Of a stretch of 64,000 nucleotides of DNA, positions 44,274 to 52,594 are shown piece after piece (the first letter of the stretch is position 1; the number at the start of each line of letters is the position of its first letter). The stretch comes from Pseudomonas putida (GTDB taxonomy: Bacteria > Pseudomonadota > Gammaproteobacteria > Pseudomonadales > Pseudomonadaceae), in assembly GCF_028682475.1 (NCBI RefSeq), contig NZ_JANHLE010000009.1:106697-170696 (forward strand), given 5' to 3'. Under the pieces are notes generated by a model, which had not been told where the DNA came from, ran no database searches, and saw only the letters and a program-made list of their open reading frames with translations. A program made the translations under genes and the position numbers.

Positions 44274-45338
44274 ATGTTCCGTCCTAAACTGTTGTTCACC
44301 AGTCTTGCCGCCCTCGCCCTCGGCGCCTGCTCGCCGCAGGATCCGCAGGCAGTGACCTCTGCCGCGATCGCCAAGCAGGTGATCCTGCCGACCTACAGCC
44401 GCTGGGTCGAAGCCGACCGCCAGCTGGCCGTCAGCGCCCTGGCCTACTGCGAAGGCAAGGCCGATCTGGCAACCGCACGCGCCGACTTCCTCCACGCACA
44501 GAAAGCCTGGGCAGAGCTGCAACCGCTGTTGATCGGCCCGCTGGCTGAAGGCAACCGCGCTTGGCAGGTACAGTTCTGGCCAGACAAGAAGAACCTGGTC
44601 GGCCGTCAGGTCGAGCAACTGGTCAGCGCTGACAAGCCGATCGATGCCGCCAGTCTGGCCAAGTCCAGCGTGGTGGTACGCGGCCTGTCCGCCTACGAGT
44701 ACATCCTCTTCGACAGCAAGCCAGACGTCGCCAGCGCCGAGCAGAAAGCCCGTTACTGCCCGCTGCTGGTGGCCATCGGCGAGCACCAGAAAGTCCTGGC
44801 CGAAGAGATCCTCAAAGGCTGGAACAACACCGACGGCATGCTCGCGCAGATGACCAAGTTCCCCAACCAGCGCTACGCCGACTCCCACGAGGCGATCGCC
44901 GACTTGCTGCGCGCTCAGGTCACCGCACTGGATACCCTGAAGAAAAAACTCGGCGCGCCGATGGGCCGTCTGAGCAAAGGCATCCCGCAACCGTTGCAGG
45001 CAGAAGCCTGGCGCAGTCACTCCTCGCTGAAAAGCCTGGAAGCCAGCCTGACCGCGGCGCAAACCGTCTGGGTCGGTGTCGACAACCAGGGCCTGCGCGG
45101 CCTGCTGGGCAAGGATCAAAAAGCCCTGGCCGACAAGATCGACGCAGCCTATGCCAACGCCCTCAAGCAACTGAGCGACAATCAGAAGCCGCTGGGCGAA
45201 CTGCTCGAAGACGAAGCCGGGCGTCAGCAGCTCAACGACATCTACGACAGCCTCAACGCCGTCCATCGCCTGCACGAAGGCGACCTGGCCAAGGCGCTGG
45301 GTATTCAGCTGGGCTTCAATGCCAACGACGGTGACTGA
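44274..45338 (+). CDS. Second imelysin-family lipoprotein, degenerate motif
   Basis: 354-aa exported lipoprotein (lipobox LGAC, Cys19) with an imelysin-like helical domain. The GxHxxE motif is altered: the matching segment reads VRGLSAYEYILF, with Ser in the His position. So it may bind metal differently or not at all. Sits between DUF1111 and DUF1513 genes with 16- and 2-bp gaps, the order known in P. aeruginosa PA4371-73. Confidence 0.85.
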   Translation: MFRPKLLFTSLAALALGACSPQDPQAVTSAAIAKQVILPTYSRWVEADRQLAVSALAYCEGKADLATARADFLHAQKAWAELQPLLIGPLAEGNRAWQVQFWPDKKNLVGRQVEQLVSADKPIDAASLAKSSVVVRGLSAYEYILFDSKPDVASAEQKARYCPLLVAIGEHQKVLAEEILKGWNNTDGMLAQMTKFPNQRYADSHEAIADLLRAQVTALDTLKKKLGAPMGRLSKGIPQPLQAEAWRSHSSLKSLEASLTAAQTVWVGVDNQGLRGLLGKDQKALADKIDAAYANALKQLSDNQKPLGELLEDEAGRQQLNDIYDSLNAVHRLHEGDLAKALGIQLGFNANDGD

Positions 45339-45340
45339 TC

Positions 45341-46438
45341 ATGTTGCGACGCCAGGCTCTCAAACTCGGTAGCGTTCTGCTCAGCGCCCTGACCCTGGGC
45401 GGCTGGACCCTGTTTCGCGGCAAAGACAGCGGTCCCCTGCTGCTGTCGGCGCGCGACGACGGCGATGGTAAACACTACGCCGTCGGCTATCGCCTCGATG
45501 GTACCCAGGTGTTCGCCACCGAAGTGGTCCAGCGTTGCCACGACATCATCAACCACCCCGAACAGCCGCTGGCCCTGTTCGTCGCCCGCCGCCCCGGCAC
45601 CGAGAGTTACCTGATCGACCTGCGCGATGGTCGTTTGTTGCAGACCATCGCCTCGCAGCCGAACCGGCACTTTTATGGCCACGCAGTGATCCACAAGAGC
45701 GGCGAATGGCTGTACGCCACCGAAAACGACACCACCGATCCCGGCCGTGGCGTACTCGGTGTGTACCGTTTCGAGGGCGAGCGCCTGGTGCATAGCGGCG
45801 AGATTTCTACCCACGGCATCGGCCCGCACCAGGTGTCGTGGATGCCCGATGGCGAAACCCTGGTGGTCGCCAACGGCGGCATTCGCACCGAAGCCGAAAG
45901 CCGCGTCGAGATGAACCTCGACGCCATGCAGCCGAGCCTGGTGCTGATGCAGCGCGACGGTACCCTGCTGAGCAAGGAAGTACTGCCGCAGCAGATGAAC
46001 AGCGTGCGCCACCTGGCCATTGCCAGCGATGGCACCATCGTCGCCGGGCAACAGTTCATGGGCAGCGGCGATGAAACCGCCGAACTGCTGGCGGTCAAGC
46101 GTCCAGGCCAGGCCTTCCAGGCCTTCCCGGTGCCCGAACAGCAATTGCAGTCGATGGCCAACTACACCGCCAGCGTGGCCGTTCATAGCGAACTGCGCCT
46201 GGTCGCCCTGACCGCGCCCCGGGCCAATCGTCTGTTCATCTGGGATCTGGATAGCGCGCAAGTACGTCTGGATGCACCGATGCCCGACTGCGCCGGCGTC
46301 GGTGCGGTGGCCGACGGCTTTGTCGTCACCTCCGGCCAGGGGCGTTGCCGCCTCTATGATTGCCGCCAGAGCGAATTGATCGGCCAGCCCCTGCAACTGC
46401 CCTCCGGGCTGTGGGACAACCACCTGCACCTGGCCTGA
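45341..46438 (+). CDS. DUF1513 beta-propeller-like exported protein
   Basis: 365-aa protein with a twin-arginine-type start (MLRRQALKLGSVLLSALTLGG) and a repeat pattern of WD-like blades (HGIGPHQVSWMPDGETLVVANGG; NSVRHLAIASDGTIVAGQQF). Tat export would mean it folds, perhaps with a cofactor, before export. Last gene of the DUF1111-imelysin-DUF1513 unit, two bases after the imelysin stop. Function unknown; linkage to imelysins is widely conserved. Confidence 0.85.
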   Translation: MLRRQALKLGSVLLSALTLGGWTLFRGKDSGPLLLSARDDGDGKHYAVGYRLDGTQVFATEVVQRCHDIINHPEQPLALFVARRPGTESYLIDLRDGRLLQTIASQPNRHFYGHAVIHKSGEWLYATENDTTDPGRGVLGVYRFEGERLVHSGEISTHGIGPHQVSWMPDGETLVVANGGIRTEAESRVEMNLDAMQPSLVLMQRDGTLLSKEVLPQQMNSVRHLAIASDGTIVAGQQFMGSGDETAELLAVKRPGQAFQAFPVPEQQLQSMANYTASVAVHSELRLVALTAPRANRLFIWDLDSAQVRLDAPMPDCAGVGAVADGFVVTSGQGRCRLYDCRQSELIGQPLQLPSGLWDNHLHLA

Positions 46439-46577
46439 CAGCCTGACCTGATAAATAGCCGGGAACACAGGGTTCCCAGCCCCGGTCAAACGAGTAATAT
46501 TCGGCTACAGCGCACGTGGGCAGGATCGCCCGCAGTCGTGCCAAACGAACAACAAATCGTATCCAAGGAATTGGACT

Positions 46578-47732
46578 ATGCTGCGCCGCCGCATGCTCAT
46601 CATGTTAGGTGTTGTTCTGCTGCTCGTGCTGATTCTGGGGGGCTACAAGGCGTTCTCCATCTATCAGCAGGTGCAGATGTTCTCGGCCCCCAAGCCACCG
46701 ATCGCCGTAGCGGCGGCCGAGTCCAGCGAGCGCGCCTGGCAAAATCGCCTGCCCGCAGTCGGCAGCCTCACCGCCTTGCAGGGTGTCGACCTGCGCCTGG
46801 AAACCGACGGTACGGTGAAAATCCTGCAGTTCGAGTCCGGGCAGAAGGTCAGCAAGGGCCAACCCCTGCTGCAACTGGACAGCGATGTCGAGACGGCATT
46901 GCTGGGCACCGCCCTGGCCGATCTGGGCCTGGCCCAGGTGGACTTCAATCGCGGCAGCCAGCTGGTCGGCAGCCAGGCGATTTCCCGTGGCGAGTTCGAC
47001 CGTCTGAGCGCGCAGTACAAACGCAACAAGGCGGTGGTCGATCAGCTCAGGGCCGCGCTGGCCAAGAAGAGCATCAGCGCGCCGTTCAGCGGCACCATCG
47101 GCATCCGCCAGGTGGACGTCGGCGACTACCTGGCCAGCGGCACGGTGATCGCCACCCTGCAGGACCTGAGCAGCCTCTATGTCGACTTCTTTGTCGCCGA
47201 ACAGGCAGTCCCCAGGTTGAGCATCGGCCAACAGGTGCTGGTCAGTGTCGCCGCCTATCCGCAACAGACCTTCCCCGGCACCATCAGCGCCATCAACCCC
47301 AAAGTCGAAGACAGCACCCGCAACATTCAGGTACGCGCCACCCTGGCCAATCCTGAGGGCAAGCTGTTGCCGGGGATGTTCAGCAGTTTGCAGATCCTGC
47401 TGCCCAGCCCGCAGCCCCAGGTGGTGGTGCCCGAGAGCGCGGTGACCTACACCCTGTACGGCAACTCGGTGTACGTGGCCGTGCCGAAAAAAGCCGAAGA
47501 CGGACAAGTGCAGAAAAACGCCGAAGGCCAACCGGAACTGATCGCCGAACGCCGATTTGTCGAAACCGGCGAGCGCCGCGATGGCCTGGTGGTGATCAGC
47601 AAAGGGCTCAAGGCCGGTGAGCAGGTGGTCACCGCCGGGCAGCTGAAACTGACCCAGGGTGCGTCCATCAGCATCAGCCCGGACAAGACCCTGCAACCCG
47701 CAACAGACAATCACCAGTCGCGCGCCAACTGA
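46578..47732 (+). CDS. mexV: RND efflux periplasmic adaptor (MexV-like)
   Basis: 384-aa HlyD-family membrane-fusion protein. One N-terminal membrane anchor (MLIMLGVVLLLVLILGGY), then the lipoyl/hairpin/barrel domains: QKVSKGQPLLQLDSDVETAL and KSISAPFSGTIGIRQVDVGD. AAGGAATTGGACT precedes the ATG. No outer-membrane gene follows, as with mexVW of P. aeruginosa (PA4374-75), which uses OprM. 13 bp before the pump gene. No adjacent regulator gene. Confidence 0.88.
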   Translation: MLRRRMLIMLGVVLLLVLILGGYKAFSIYQQVQMFSAPKPPIAVAAAESSERAWQNRLPAVGSLTALQGVDLRLETDGTVKILQFESGQKVSKGQPLLQLDSDVETALLGTALADLGLAQVDFNRGSQLVGSQAISRGEFDRLSAQYKRNKAVVDQLRAALAKKSISAPFSGTIGIRQVDVGDYLASGTVIATLQDLSSLYVDFFVAEQAVPRLSIGQQVLVSVAAYPQQTFPGTISAINPKVEDSTRNIQVRATLANPEGKLLPGMFSSLQILLPSPQPQVVVPESAVTYTLYGNSVYVAVPKKAEDGQVQKNAEGQPELIAERRFVETGERRDGLVVISKGLKAGEQVVTAGQLKLTQGASISISPDKTLQPATDNHQSRAN

Positions 47733-47745
47733 TCGAGGATGCGCC

Positions 47746-50700
47746 ATGGCTTTTACCGATCCGTTCATCCGCCGTCCGGTGCTGGCCAGCGTGGTCAGCC
47801 TGCTGATCGTGCTGCTGGGCTTTCAGGCCTGGAGCAAACTGCCGATCCGTCAGTACCCGCAGATGGAAAACGCCCTGATCACGGTGACCACCGCCTACCC
47901 CGGGGCCAATGCCGAAACCATCCAGGGCTACATCACCCAACCCATGCAGCAGAGCCTGGCCAGCGCCGAAGGCATCGACTACATGACGTCGGTGAGCCGG
48001 CAGAATTTTTCCGTGATCTCGGTCTATGCGCGGATCGGTGCCGACAGCGACCGGCTGTTCACCGAGCTGCTGGCCAAGGCCAACGAGGTCAAGAACAAGC
48101 TGCCCCAGGACGCCGAAGACCCGGTGCTGAGCAAGGAAGCCGCCGACGCGTCGGCGCTGATGTACATCAGTTTCTACAGCAGTGAGTTGAGCAATCCGCA
48201 GATCACCGACTACCTGTCGCGGGTGATCCAGCCCAAGCTGGCGACCCTGCCTGGCATGGCCGAAGCGGAGATTCTCGGCAACCAGCTGTTTGCCATGCGC
48301 CTGTGGATCGACCCGGTCAAACTTGCCGGTTACGGCCTGAGCGCCAATGAGGTGACCGCCGCGGTCCGCCGCTACAACTTCCTCTCGGCAGCCGGTGAGG
48401 TCAAGGGCACGTACATCGTCACCAGCATCAATGCCACCACCGAACTGAAAACCGCCGAGGCCTTTGCCAACATCCCGCTCAAGACCAGCGGCGACAGCCG
48501 GGTGCTGCTCGGCGACGTAGCCCGGGTCGAGATGGGCGCGGAAAACTACGACACGGTCAGCTCCTTCGACGGCACCCCTTCGGTCTACATCGGCATCAAG
48601 GCCACGCCCGGCGCCAACCCGCTGGATGTGATCAAGGAAGTGCGCAAACTGCTACCCGACCTGCGAACCCAGCTGCCACCCAACCTCAAGGCCTCGATTG
48701 CCTACGACGCCACCTTGTTCATCCAGGCATCGATCGATGAGGTGGTGAAGACCCTGGTCGAAGCCGTGCTGATCGTCATTGTCGTGGTCTTCCTGTTCCT
48801 CGGCGCCTTGCGCTCGGTGCTGATCCCGGTGATCACCATTCCGCTATCGATGATCGGCGTGCTGTTCTTCATGCAGCTGATGGGCTACTCGCTCAACCTG
48901 CTGACCTTGCTGGCGATGGTCCTGGCCATCGGCCTGGTGGTGGACGATGCCATCGTCGTGGTGGAAAACATCCACCGCCATATCGAAGAAGGCAAGACGC
49001 CGTTCGAAGCGGCGCTGGAAGGCGCCAGGGAGATCGCCATGCCGGTGGTGTCGATGACCATCACCCTGGCCGCAGTGTATGCCCCTATCGGCTTTCTTGA
49101 GGGGCTGACCGGGGCGCTGTTCAAGGAGTTCGCCCTGACCCTGGCCGGGGCAGTGATCATTTCCGGCATCGTCGCCCTGACCCTGTCGCCGATGATGTGC
49201 GCCCTGCTGCTGCGCCATGACGCCAACCCCAGCGGCCTGGCCCATCGCCTGGACATGCTGTTCGAAGGCCTCAAGGTGCGCTATCAGAAGCTCCTGCATG
49301 GCACCCTCAATACCCGGCCGGTGGTGCTGGTGTTCGCGGTGATCGTGCTGTGCCTGATTCCGGTGTTCCTGATGTTCACCAAGAGCGAACTGGCCCCGGA
49401 TGAAGACCAGGGGGTGATTTTCATGATGGCCACGGCGCCACAGCCGACCAACCTTGACTACCTGAGCACCTACACCGACGAGTTCGTCGACATCTTCAAG
49501 GCGTTTCCCGAGTACTACTCCTCGTTCCAGATCAACGGTTTTAACGGTGTGCAATCAGGTATCGGCGGCTTCCTGCTCAAGCCCTGGGGCGAGCGTGAAC
49601 GCACCCAGATGGAGCTGCTGCCGCTGGTGCAAAGCAAGCTCGAAGGTATCGCCGGCCTGCAGATCTTCGGCTTCAACCTGCCCTCCTTGCCCGGTACCGG
49701 TGAAGGCCTGCCGTTCCAGTTCGTGATCAACACCGCCAACGATTACGCATCACTGCTGGAAGTGGCCGAACGGATCAAGGAACGTGCCCAGGCCTCAGGC
49801 AAGTTTGCCTTCCTCGACATTGACCTGGCCTTCGACAAACCGGAGGTGGTGGTCGATATCGACCGGGCCAAGGCTGCGCAGATGGGCGTGTCCATGGATG
49901 CCCTCGGTGGCACCCTGGCGACCCTGCTTGGCGAAGCGGAAATCAACCGTTTCACCATCGATGGCCGCAGCTACAAAGTCATCGCCCAGGTTGAACGCCC
50001 CTACCGCGACAACCCCGATTGGCTGAGCAACTACTACGTGAAAAACCAGCAAGGGCAGATGCTGCCGCTGGCCACCCTGATCACCCTCAGCGACCGCGCC
50101 AGGCCGCGTCAGCTCAACCAGTTCCAGCAACTGAACGCCGCCATCATCCAGGGTGTGCCGATGGTCAGCATGGGCGAGGCGCTGGAGACAATTCGCAACA
50201 TTGCCCACGAGGAAGCGCCACAAGGCTACGCCTTCGACTATGCCGGTGTTGCCCGGCAGTTCGTTCAGGAAGGCAGCGCGCTGTGGGTAACCTTCGGCCT
50301 GGCCCTGGCGATCATCTTCCTGGTGCTGGCAGCGCAGTTCGAGAGCTTTCGCGATCCACTGGTGATCCTGGTGACCGTGCCGCTGTCGATCTGTGGGGCG
50401 CTGATTCCGCTGTTCCTGGGTATTTCGAGCATGAACATCTACACCCAGGTCGGCCTGGTGACACTGATTGGCCTGATCAGCAAGCACGGCATTCTGGTGG
50501 TCGAATTCGCCAACCAGTTACGCCTGCAAAAGGGCTTGAGCGCCCGCGAAGCGGTGGAAGAAGCTGCGGCGATCCGCCTGCGTCCGGTATTGATGACCAC
50601 CGCGGCGATGGTGTTCGGCATGGTCCCGCTGATTCTGGCCAGCGGCGCCGGGGCGGTGAGTCGCTTTGACATCGGCACGGTGATTGCCACCGGCATGTCG

Positions 50701-50808
50701 GTGGGCACCCTGTTCACCCTGTTCGTGCTGCCGTGTGTCTATACCCTGCTGGCGCGAAAAGATGTACCTGAGCCAGTGGGAGCGGGCTTGCCCCGCGATG
50801 CGATGTGA
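47746..50808 (+). CDS. mexW: RND efflux inner-membrane pump (MexW-like) with REP-encoded C-terminus
   Basis: 1020-aa HAE1-type RND transporter: twelve helices, two large periplasmic loops, proton-relay motif GLVVDDAIVVVENIHRH in helix 4 and ISKHGILVVEFANQ in helix 10-11. Starts MAFTDPFIRRPVLASVV after GAGGATGCGCC. The last ten residues, VGAGLPRDAM, are read from a REP element that begins inside the coding sequence, so the native stop was probably displaced. The change is in the cytoplasmic tail and is likely tolerated. Confidence 0.9.
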   Translation: MAFTDPFIRRPVLASVVSLLIVLLGFQAWSKLPIRQYPQMENALITVTTAYPGANAETIQGYITQPMQQSLASAEGIDYMTSVSRQNFSVISVYARIGADSDRLFTELLAKANEVKNKLPQDAEDPVLSKEAADASALMYISFYSSELSNPQITDYLSRVIQPKLATLPGMAEAEILGNQLFAMRLWIDPVKLAGYGLSANEVTAAVRRYNFLSAAGEVKGTYIVTSINATTELKTAEAFANIPLKTSGDSRVLLGDVARVEMGAENYDTVSSFDGTPSVYIGIKATPGANPLDVIKEVRKLLPDLRTQLPPNLKASIAYDATLFIQASIDEVVKTLVEAVLIVIVVVFLFLGALRSVLIPVITIPLSMIGVLFFMQLMGYSLNLLTLLAMVLAIGLVVDDAIVVVENIHRHIEEGKTPFEAALEGAREIAMPVVSMTITLAAVYAPIGFLEGLTGALFKEFALTLAGAVIISGIVALTLSPMMCALLLRHDANPSGLAHRLDMLFEGLKVRYQKLLHGTLNTRPVVLVFAVIVLCLIPVFLMFTKSELAPDEDQGVIFMMATAPQPTNLDYLSTYTDEFVDIFKAFPEYYSSFQINGFNGVQSGIGGFLLKPWGERERTQMELLPLVQSKLEGIAGLQIFGFNLPSLPGTGEGLPFQFVINTANDYASLLEVAERIKERAQASGKFAFLDIDLAFDKPEVVVDIDRAKAAQMGVSMDALGGTLATLLGEAEINRFTIDGRSYKVIAQVERPYRDNPDWLSNYYVKNQQGQMLPLATLITLSDRARPRQLNQFQQLNAAIIQGVPMVSMGEALETIRNIAHEEAPQGYAFDYAGVARQFVQEGSALWVTFGLALAIIFLVLAAQFESFRDPLVILVTVPLSICGALIPLFLGISSMNIYTQVGLVTLIGLISKHGILVVEFANQLRLQKGLSAREAVEEAAAIRLRPVLMTTAAMVFGMVPLILASGAGAVSRFDIGTVIATGMSVGTLFTLFVLPCVYTLLARKDVPEPVGAGLPRDAM

Positions 50809-50845
50809 CGGTTAAGCAGCAATCGCGGGCTAGCCCGCTCCCACC
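50776..50845. repeat. REP pair overlapping the end of mexW
   Basis: Inverted REP units; the first supplies the final codons and the stop of the pump gene, the second carries a variant (GCGGGCTAGCCCGC). Confidence 0.92.
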
Positions 50846-50857
50846 GCCAGAGATGCA

Positions 50858-51085
50858 TCAACCCGGTGCACGGCCTCCCTGGCTGAGGCCGAACAACAGC
50901 AACAGCAGGTCGTGGTCCGGCTTGGCCTGAACCTGTGGTTTGACCACCCGTGGCAGCGGGCACTGCGCACCATTGGCGGTATGGCTCACAACCTCGGGCC
51001 CGGGCTCCTCCCAAGCCGCCACAGCAGCAGTGGCTGCCGCCAGGGCAGCCACGAGAAACAAACCTCGAGCTAATTCTAGTTTCAT
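50858..51085 (-). CDS. Small secreted protein (75 aa) coupled to the LPS-kinase-like gene
   Basis: Exported peptide with signal MKLELARGLFLVAALAAATAAVAA, then a short mature part (WEEPGPEVVSHTANGAQCPL) with one Cys and a hydrophobic DLLLLLFGLS near the end. The ATG overlaps the stop of inaA (TAATG). Position matches the small gene remembered beside inaA in P. aeruginosa (PA4377). No known domain. Probably part of the ColR-controlled envelope operon. Confidence 0.72.
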   Translation of the reverse strand: MKLELARGLFLVAALAAATAAVAAWEEPGPEVVSHTANGAQCPLPRVVKPQVQAKPDHDLLLLLFGLSQGGRAPG

Positions 51086-51771
51086 TACTCTAAACCTTTG
51101 ACAGCGCTGCCAAACGCCATCTGGTAAAAATAGAGCAGCTTCTGCCACTCTGCGTCATTGAATGACGAGTGGCGGCGTAACTGTTTCAAGTCATTGGCTG
51201 CAGCGCGTTGGCAACTGATGCGGCGGCGGCACTTTTCCAGGTCCAGCAGCGCCACTTCGGCGCGCGCCTCGTCACCTTCACCGATCACCTTGATGAACAC
51301 ATGCTTGCCGTACAGGCAGCCATGCTGCCAATGGCCACGGTGCATACGCGCCAGATTCTCGGCCAGATCCTGCAGCATGCGCTCATGCAGGGCCGCGCTA
51401 TAGCGCTCGCGCGCGCCGTTGGCGTACCAGTTGTCACAATCCTCGAAGCCGTCCAGGGCCTCGCTAACCAGCAGGGCGCGCCACTGATGCTCGGCATCGC
51501 GCTCGACCCCGCAATAAACGATGTGCGGAACCCGCACCCCCAACTGCTCGAAGCTGTTGAGCGCATCATATTCACGCAACACCGTCGGGCGGCCGAAGGG
51601 GTGCATCAAACTGCGGTAGATATGGCCAATCTGACGTTTGGAATACAGCACCTGACCATTTTCACCGTTCAGCCGCTGTACACCACTTTCTCCACCCCGG
51701 CGCTGGTTAGGAGCCTCAACCCACTCGCCCTGCTGTTGCCAGAAGTGGTCGAACCGGTTGTTCCCCGTCAT
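51085..51771 (-). CDS. inaA: InaA/WapQ-type lipopolysaccharide kinase family protein
   Basis: About 228-aa protein of the Kdo/WaaP kinase family with an eukaryotic-kinase-like fold: VLYSKRQIGHIYRS, catalytic-loop-like NLARMHRGHWQHGCLYGKHV, and the metal Asp in VALLDLEKCRRR. Such enzymes phosphorylate LPS core sugars. In P. fluorescens colR/colS are followed by orf222 and wapQ in this order. The ATG after CAGGAACA is used; an ATG at 51795 is possible. Translationally coupled to the small secreted protein. Confidence 0.85.
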   Translation of the reverse strand: MTGNNRFDHFWQQQGEWVEAPNQRRGGESGVQRLNGENGQVLYSKRQIGHIYRSLMHPFGRPTVLREYDALNSFEQLGVRVPHIVYCGVERDAEHQWRALLVSEALDGFEDCDNWYANGARERYSAALHERMLQDLAENLARMHRGHWQHGCLYGKHVFIKVIGEGDEARAEVALLDLEKCRRRISCQRAAANDLKQLRRHSSFNDAEWQKLLYFYQMAFGSAVKGLE

Positions 51772-51801
51772 TGTTCCTGAGCGCTCTACCGCCATGCCCT
51801 G

Positions 51802-52482
51802 CTACCCCTTACGCAATACGTACACTCGCCACATGGCATAGAACGGTAAAAAGTCCAATCGTTCCTGAATGCGGAAACCGGCAGCCTGAAATTCTTCCTC
51901 AACCGTAGCAACCGGTAACACAAAGCGGTTTTGATAACTGCCCTTTCCGGTCTCAGCGTAACGACGCTGTTCCAGTTTTTTCCGGCGCCAGGCTTTGAAA
52001 TTGCCATCGACCCACAACGACAAAATCACGCTGTCACGGGTAACGCGTTGAAACTCCTTGAGAATTTCTTTGCGGTGGGCGGCCTCACCAATGTGGTGCA
52101 TCAGTCGCATACAGAAAATGCTATCGACCGAGTTGTCCGGCAGGTCGATGGCAAAAGCTGAGGTCTGCAAGGTCCGTACCCGCTCGACGATATGCGCAGG
52201 TTGGGACTTGGTAGCAGTCTCCAGCATCGCCTCGGAGTTGTCCGCACCAATGATCACTCGATTGGGCTTTTCCGCCAGCATCGGCCAGAAGCGACCGGCG
52301 CCACAGGGCAGGTCGAGCACCAGACCAGGCTCGCCGGCCAACGCCAAGGCACGCCGGGCCAGCTGTTCATCACGTTGGTGAGACAAGCGCCGAGCCAGGC
52401 CGTCTTGATGCTTGAGAAAGTACTCCTCGGCATGTTGCTGGTCGTACTTCTCGGAAAATTCGAGTTTGATGGGGCTACGCAT
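51802..52482 (-). CDS. SAM-dependent methyltransferase (Orf222 homologue of the col operon)
   Basis: 226-aa class I methyltransferase. SAM motif I is LVLDLPCGAGRFWPML near residue 55, with GADNSEAMLETA and VDSIFCMRLMHHIG following. AGGAGATGCACC precedes the ATG opening MRSPIKLEFSEKY. It is 113 bp downstream of colS and has a ColR-like box in front. Work in P. fluorescens and P. putida ties this gene to the ColRS envelope regulon; the methylated molecule is not known. Confidence 0.88.
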   Translation of the reverse strand: MRSPIKLEFSEKYDQQHAEEYFLKHQDGLARRLSHQRDEQLARRALALAGEPGLVLDLPCGAGRFWPMLAEKPNRVIIGADNSEAMLETATKSQPAHIVERVRTLQTSAFAIDLPDNSVDSIFCMRLMHHIGEAAHRKEILKEFQRVTRDSVILSLWVDGNFKAWRRKKLEQRRYAETGKGSYQNRFVLPVATVEEEFQAAGFRIQERLDFLPFYAMWRVYVLRKG

Positions 52483-52547
52483 GGTGCATCTCCTGACTCC
52501 AATCTGCCCACCATAAGCAGGCAATCGTTGGCGTCAGGTCATGCGCA

Positions 52548-52564
52548 TGTGAAAATTTCGTTAG
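52548..52564 (-). promoter_or_regulatory. ColR box upstream of the methyltransferase-inaA operon
   Basis: Minus-strand CTAACGAAATTTTCACA fits 15 of 17 positions of the ColR consensus as I recall it (YYNASNNYTTTTTCACW, P. putida). It lies 66 bp before the start codon, between colS and this operon. Confidence 0.65.
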
Positions 52565-52594
52565 TCGCACCGATAAAAGTTACGGAATATTTCA

